5,461 nucleotides of DNA. Source: an uncultured Clostridia bacterium. GTDB taxonomy: Bacteria; Bacillota_A; Clostridia; TANB77; CAG-508. Shown one piece after another: positions 4,527-5,461 of the stretch. Each line of letters begins with the position of its first letter. Positions within the stretch are counted from its first letter, which is position 1. The stretch covers positions 1 to 5,461 of the forward strand of contig CANQZT010000104.1 in assembly GCA_947628335.1 (NCBI GenBank), written 5' to 3'. The position numbers and the translations under genes were made by a program. The notes under the pieces are model-generated. The model was not told where the DNA came from. It made no database searches and saw only the letters and a program-made list of their open reading frames with translations.

Positions 4527-5461
4527 ATGGGAGAAAATAATAATCAAATAAAGATTAATTTAACTTCAGTAGTAATTTTAGTATTAATAGTAGTAATAAT
4601 TATTGCTGGATTGGCTTTTATAAAATGGGACAATACTAAAAATAATAAAAATACAATACAATTAGAAGACAAGAAAATGGAGCAAGAAACAAGTTATACA
4701 GATACTGATTTTTCATTCAAATTTTTGAAAATGGAAAATAATAAGAAAAATATAGTTTATAGTCCATTATCTATTAAATATGCACTACAAATGCTTAATG
4801 ACGGTGCAAATGGAAATACAAAAAAACAAATTGAAAATGTAATTGGAAATACTAGTTTAACCAAATATGATAATATAAAAGATGTATTATCATTAGGAAA
4901 TGCTATATATATTAGAAATACATATTCACAATATGTAAAAGATGAATATACAAATAAATTACTTAATAAATATAATGCTGAAGTAAAATATGATGAATTT
5001 GAAAATGCAAAAAACATTAATAGTTGGATTGAAAATAAAACTTTAGGTCAAATAAAAAATATGTTAAGAGATGAAATAGTTGCTAATCCAGATGTTGAAA
5101 TGGTATTAATAAATGCATTAGCTATTGATATGGGCTGGAAAGATAAATTTGATGAAATGGATACTAAGGGAGATACATTTTATCTAGAAAACGGTGATGA
5201 AATGCAAGCAACAATGATGAAACAGAAAACTCACAAAGATTGTGTTTCATATTATAAGGCCAATAACATTACAGCAATTTCTATGGATTTAGATCAATAT
5301 GAAAACGAACAATTGGAATTTGTTGCAATTATGCCAAATAATGACTTATCAAGTTATATAGAAAAATTTGATATGGATACTTTGAAAAATATAACTAATA
5401 ATTTAACATTAGCTTCAGAAACTAAAAACGGAGTAAATATTTCTATACCAAAATTTTCATT
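4527..5461 (+). CDS. Membrane-anchored serpin (serine/cysteine protease inhibitor family), 3' end cut by window
   Basis: The frame is open from ATG 4527 to the window end: 311 complete codons without a stop. Serpins are suicide protease inhibitors, and bacterial members usually act outside the cell on host, competitor or own proteases. Residues 1-11 are polar, and 12-31 form one strongly hydrophobic helix (LTSVVILVLIVVIIIAGLAF) with no lipobox Cys or clear cleavage site. A signal anchor displaying the rest outside is therefore likely. A polar linker leads to the serpin domain from about 60. Family marks, in order, are NIVYSPLSIKYALQMLNDGANGNT (75-98), NAIYIRN (125-131), INSWIENKTLGQI (164-176), the INALAIDMGWKDKF segment (195-208) with the conserved breach Trp (W204), TFYLENGDEMQATMM (217-231), EFVAIMPNNDLSSYIEKF and IPKF (307-310). 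About 60-80 residues should follow, including the hinge and reactive-centre loop, so target specificity and inhibitory ability cannot be judged. It is transcribed away from the sortase operon. Confidence 0.92.
   Translation, partial: MGENNNQIKINLTSVVILVLIVVIIIAGLAFIKWDNTKNNKNTIQLEDKKMEQETSYTDTDFSFKFLKMENNKKNIVYSPLSIKYALQMLNDGANGNTKKQIENVIGNTSLTKYDNIKDVLSLGNAIYIRNTYSQYVKDEYTNKLLNKYNAEVKYDEFENAKNINSWIENKTLGQIKNMLRDEIVANPDVEMVLINALAIDMGWKDKFDEMDTKGDTFYLENGDEMQATMMKQKTHKDCVSYYKANNITAISMDLDQYENEQLEFVAIMPNNDLSSYIEKFDMDTLKNITNNLTLASETKNGVNISIPKFS

Noticed and set aside
4757..5017. Minus-strand frame of 86 codons in the serpin region
   Set aside because: It is antisense to the conserved serpin motifs (SPLSI, GANGNT, NAIYIRN), and its Phe/Ser/Tyr-rich sequence is typical of a shadow frame.

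Overview
The window is very AT-rich. Its codons are A/T-ending and it uses TAA/TAG stops with TGG for Trp. Shine-Dalgarno sites and sigma-A type promoters are strong, and the surface proteins carry Gram-positive sorting machinery. Together this points to a low-GC Firmicute. A class B sortase with an SPKTG-type sorting signal, next to a bacterial serpin, fits a Clostridia-like (possibly gut) bacterium best. That taxonomic placement is inference.

Left part (1-2264): a two-gene plus-strand operon for an ABC-2 type exporter. It starts with an extended -10 promoter at the very edge of the window. A NatA/YhaQ-like ATPase (64-966) follows, then a NatB-like membrane subunit (959-2194) whose start overlaps or abuts the ATPase stop codon. 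The operon ends at a symmetrical hairpin (2221-2265) flanked by A- and T-runs. The same hairpin can terminate the convergent minus-strand operon.

Middle part (2268-4243): a two-gene minus-strand surface operon. Transcription runs first through a secreted, wall-anchored protein (4243 to 3122) with a signal peptide, a right-handed beta-helix-like region, one Listeria-Bacteroides (InlB B-type) repeat and a C-terminal SPKTG sorting signal. It then runs through a class B sortase (3068 to 2268), probably the enzyme that anchors it. A perfect 11-bp RNA hairpin (counting one G-U pair) separates the two genes. A terminator-like hairpin with a U6 tail lies in the leader of the first gene and could act as an attenuator.

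Right part (4244-5461): a 283-base divergent promoter region, followed by a plus-strand gene cut by the window edge. It encodes a membrane-anchored serpin with a short cytoplasmic N-terminus, one transmembrane helix and an extracellular serpin domain. The reactive-centre loop lies beyond the window. A near-consensus sigma-A promoter (TTGAAA, 17 bases, TATAAT) and a good ribosome binding site precede it.

Taken together, the right two thirds look like a cell-surface interaction locus: a wall-anchored beta-helix protein, its own sortase and a surface-displayed protease inhibitor. The exporter operon next to it converges on this locus but has no evident functional link to it.
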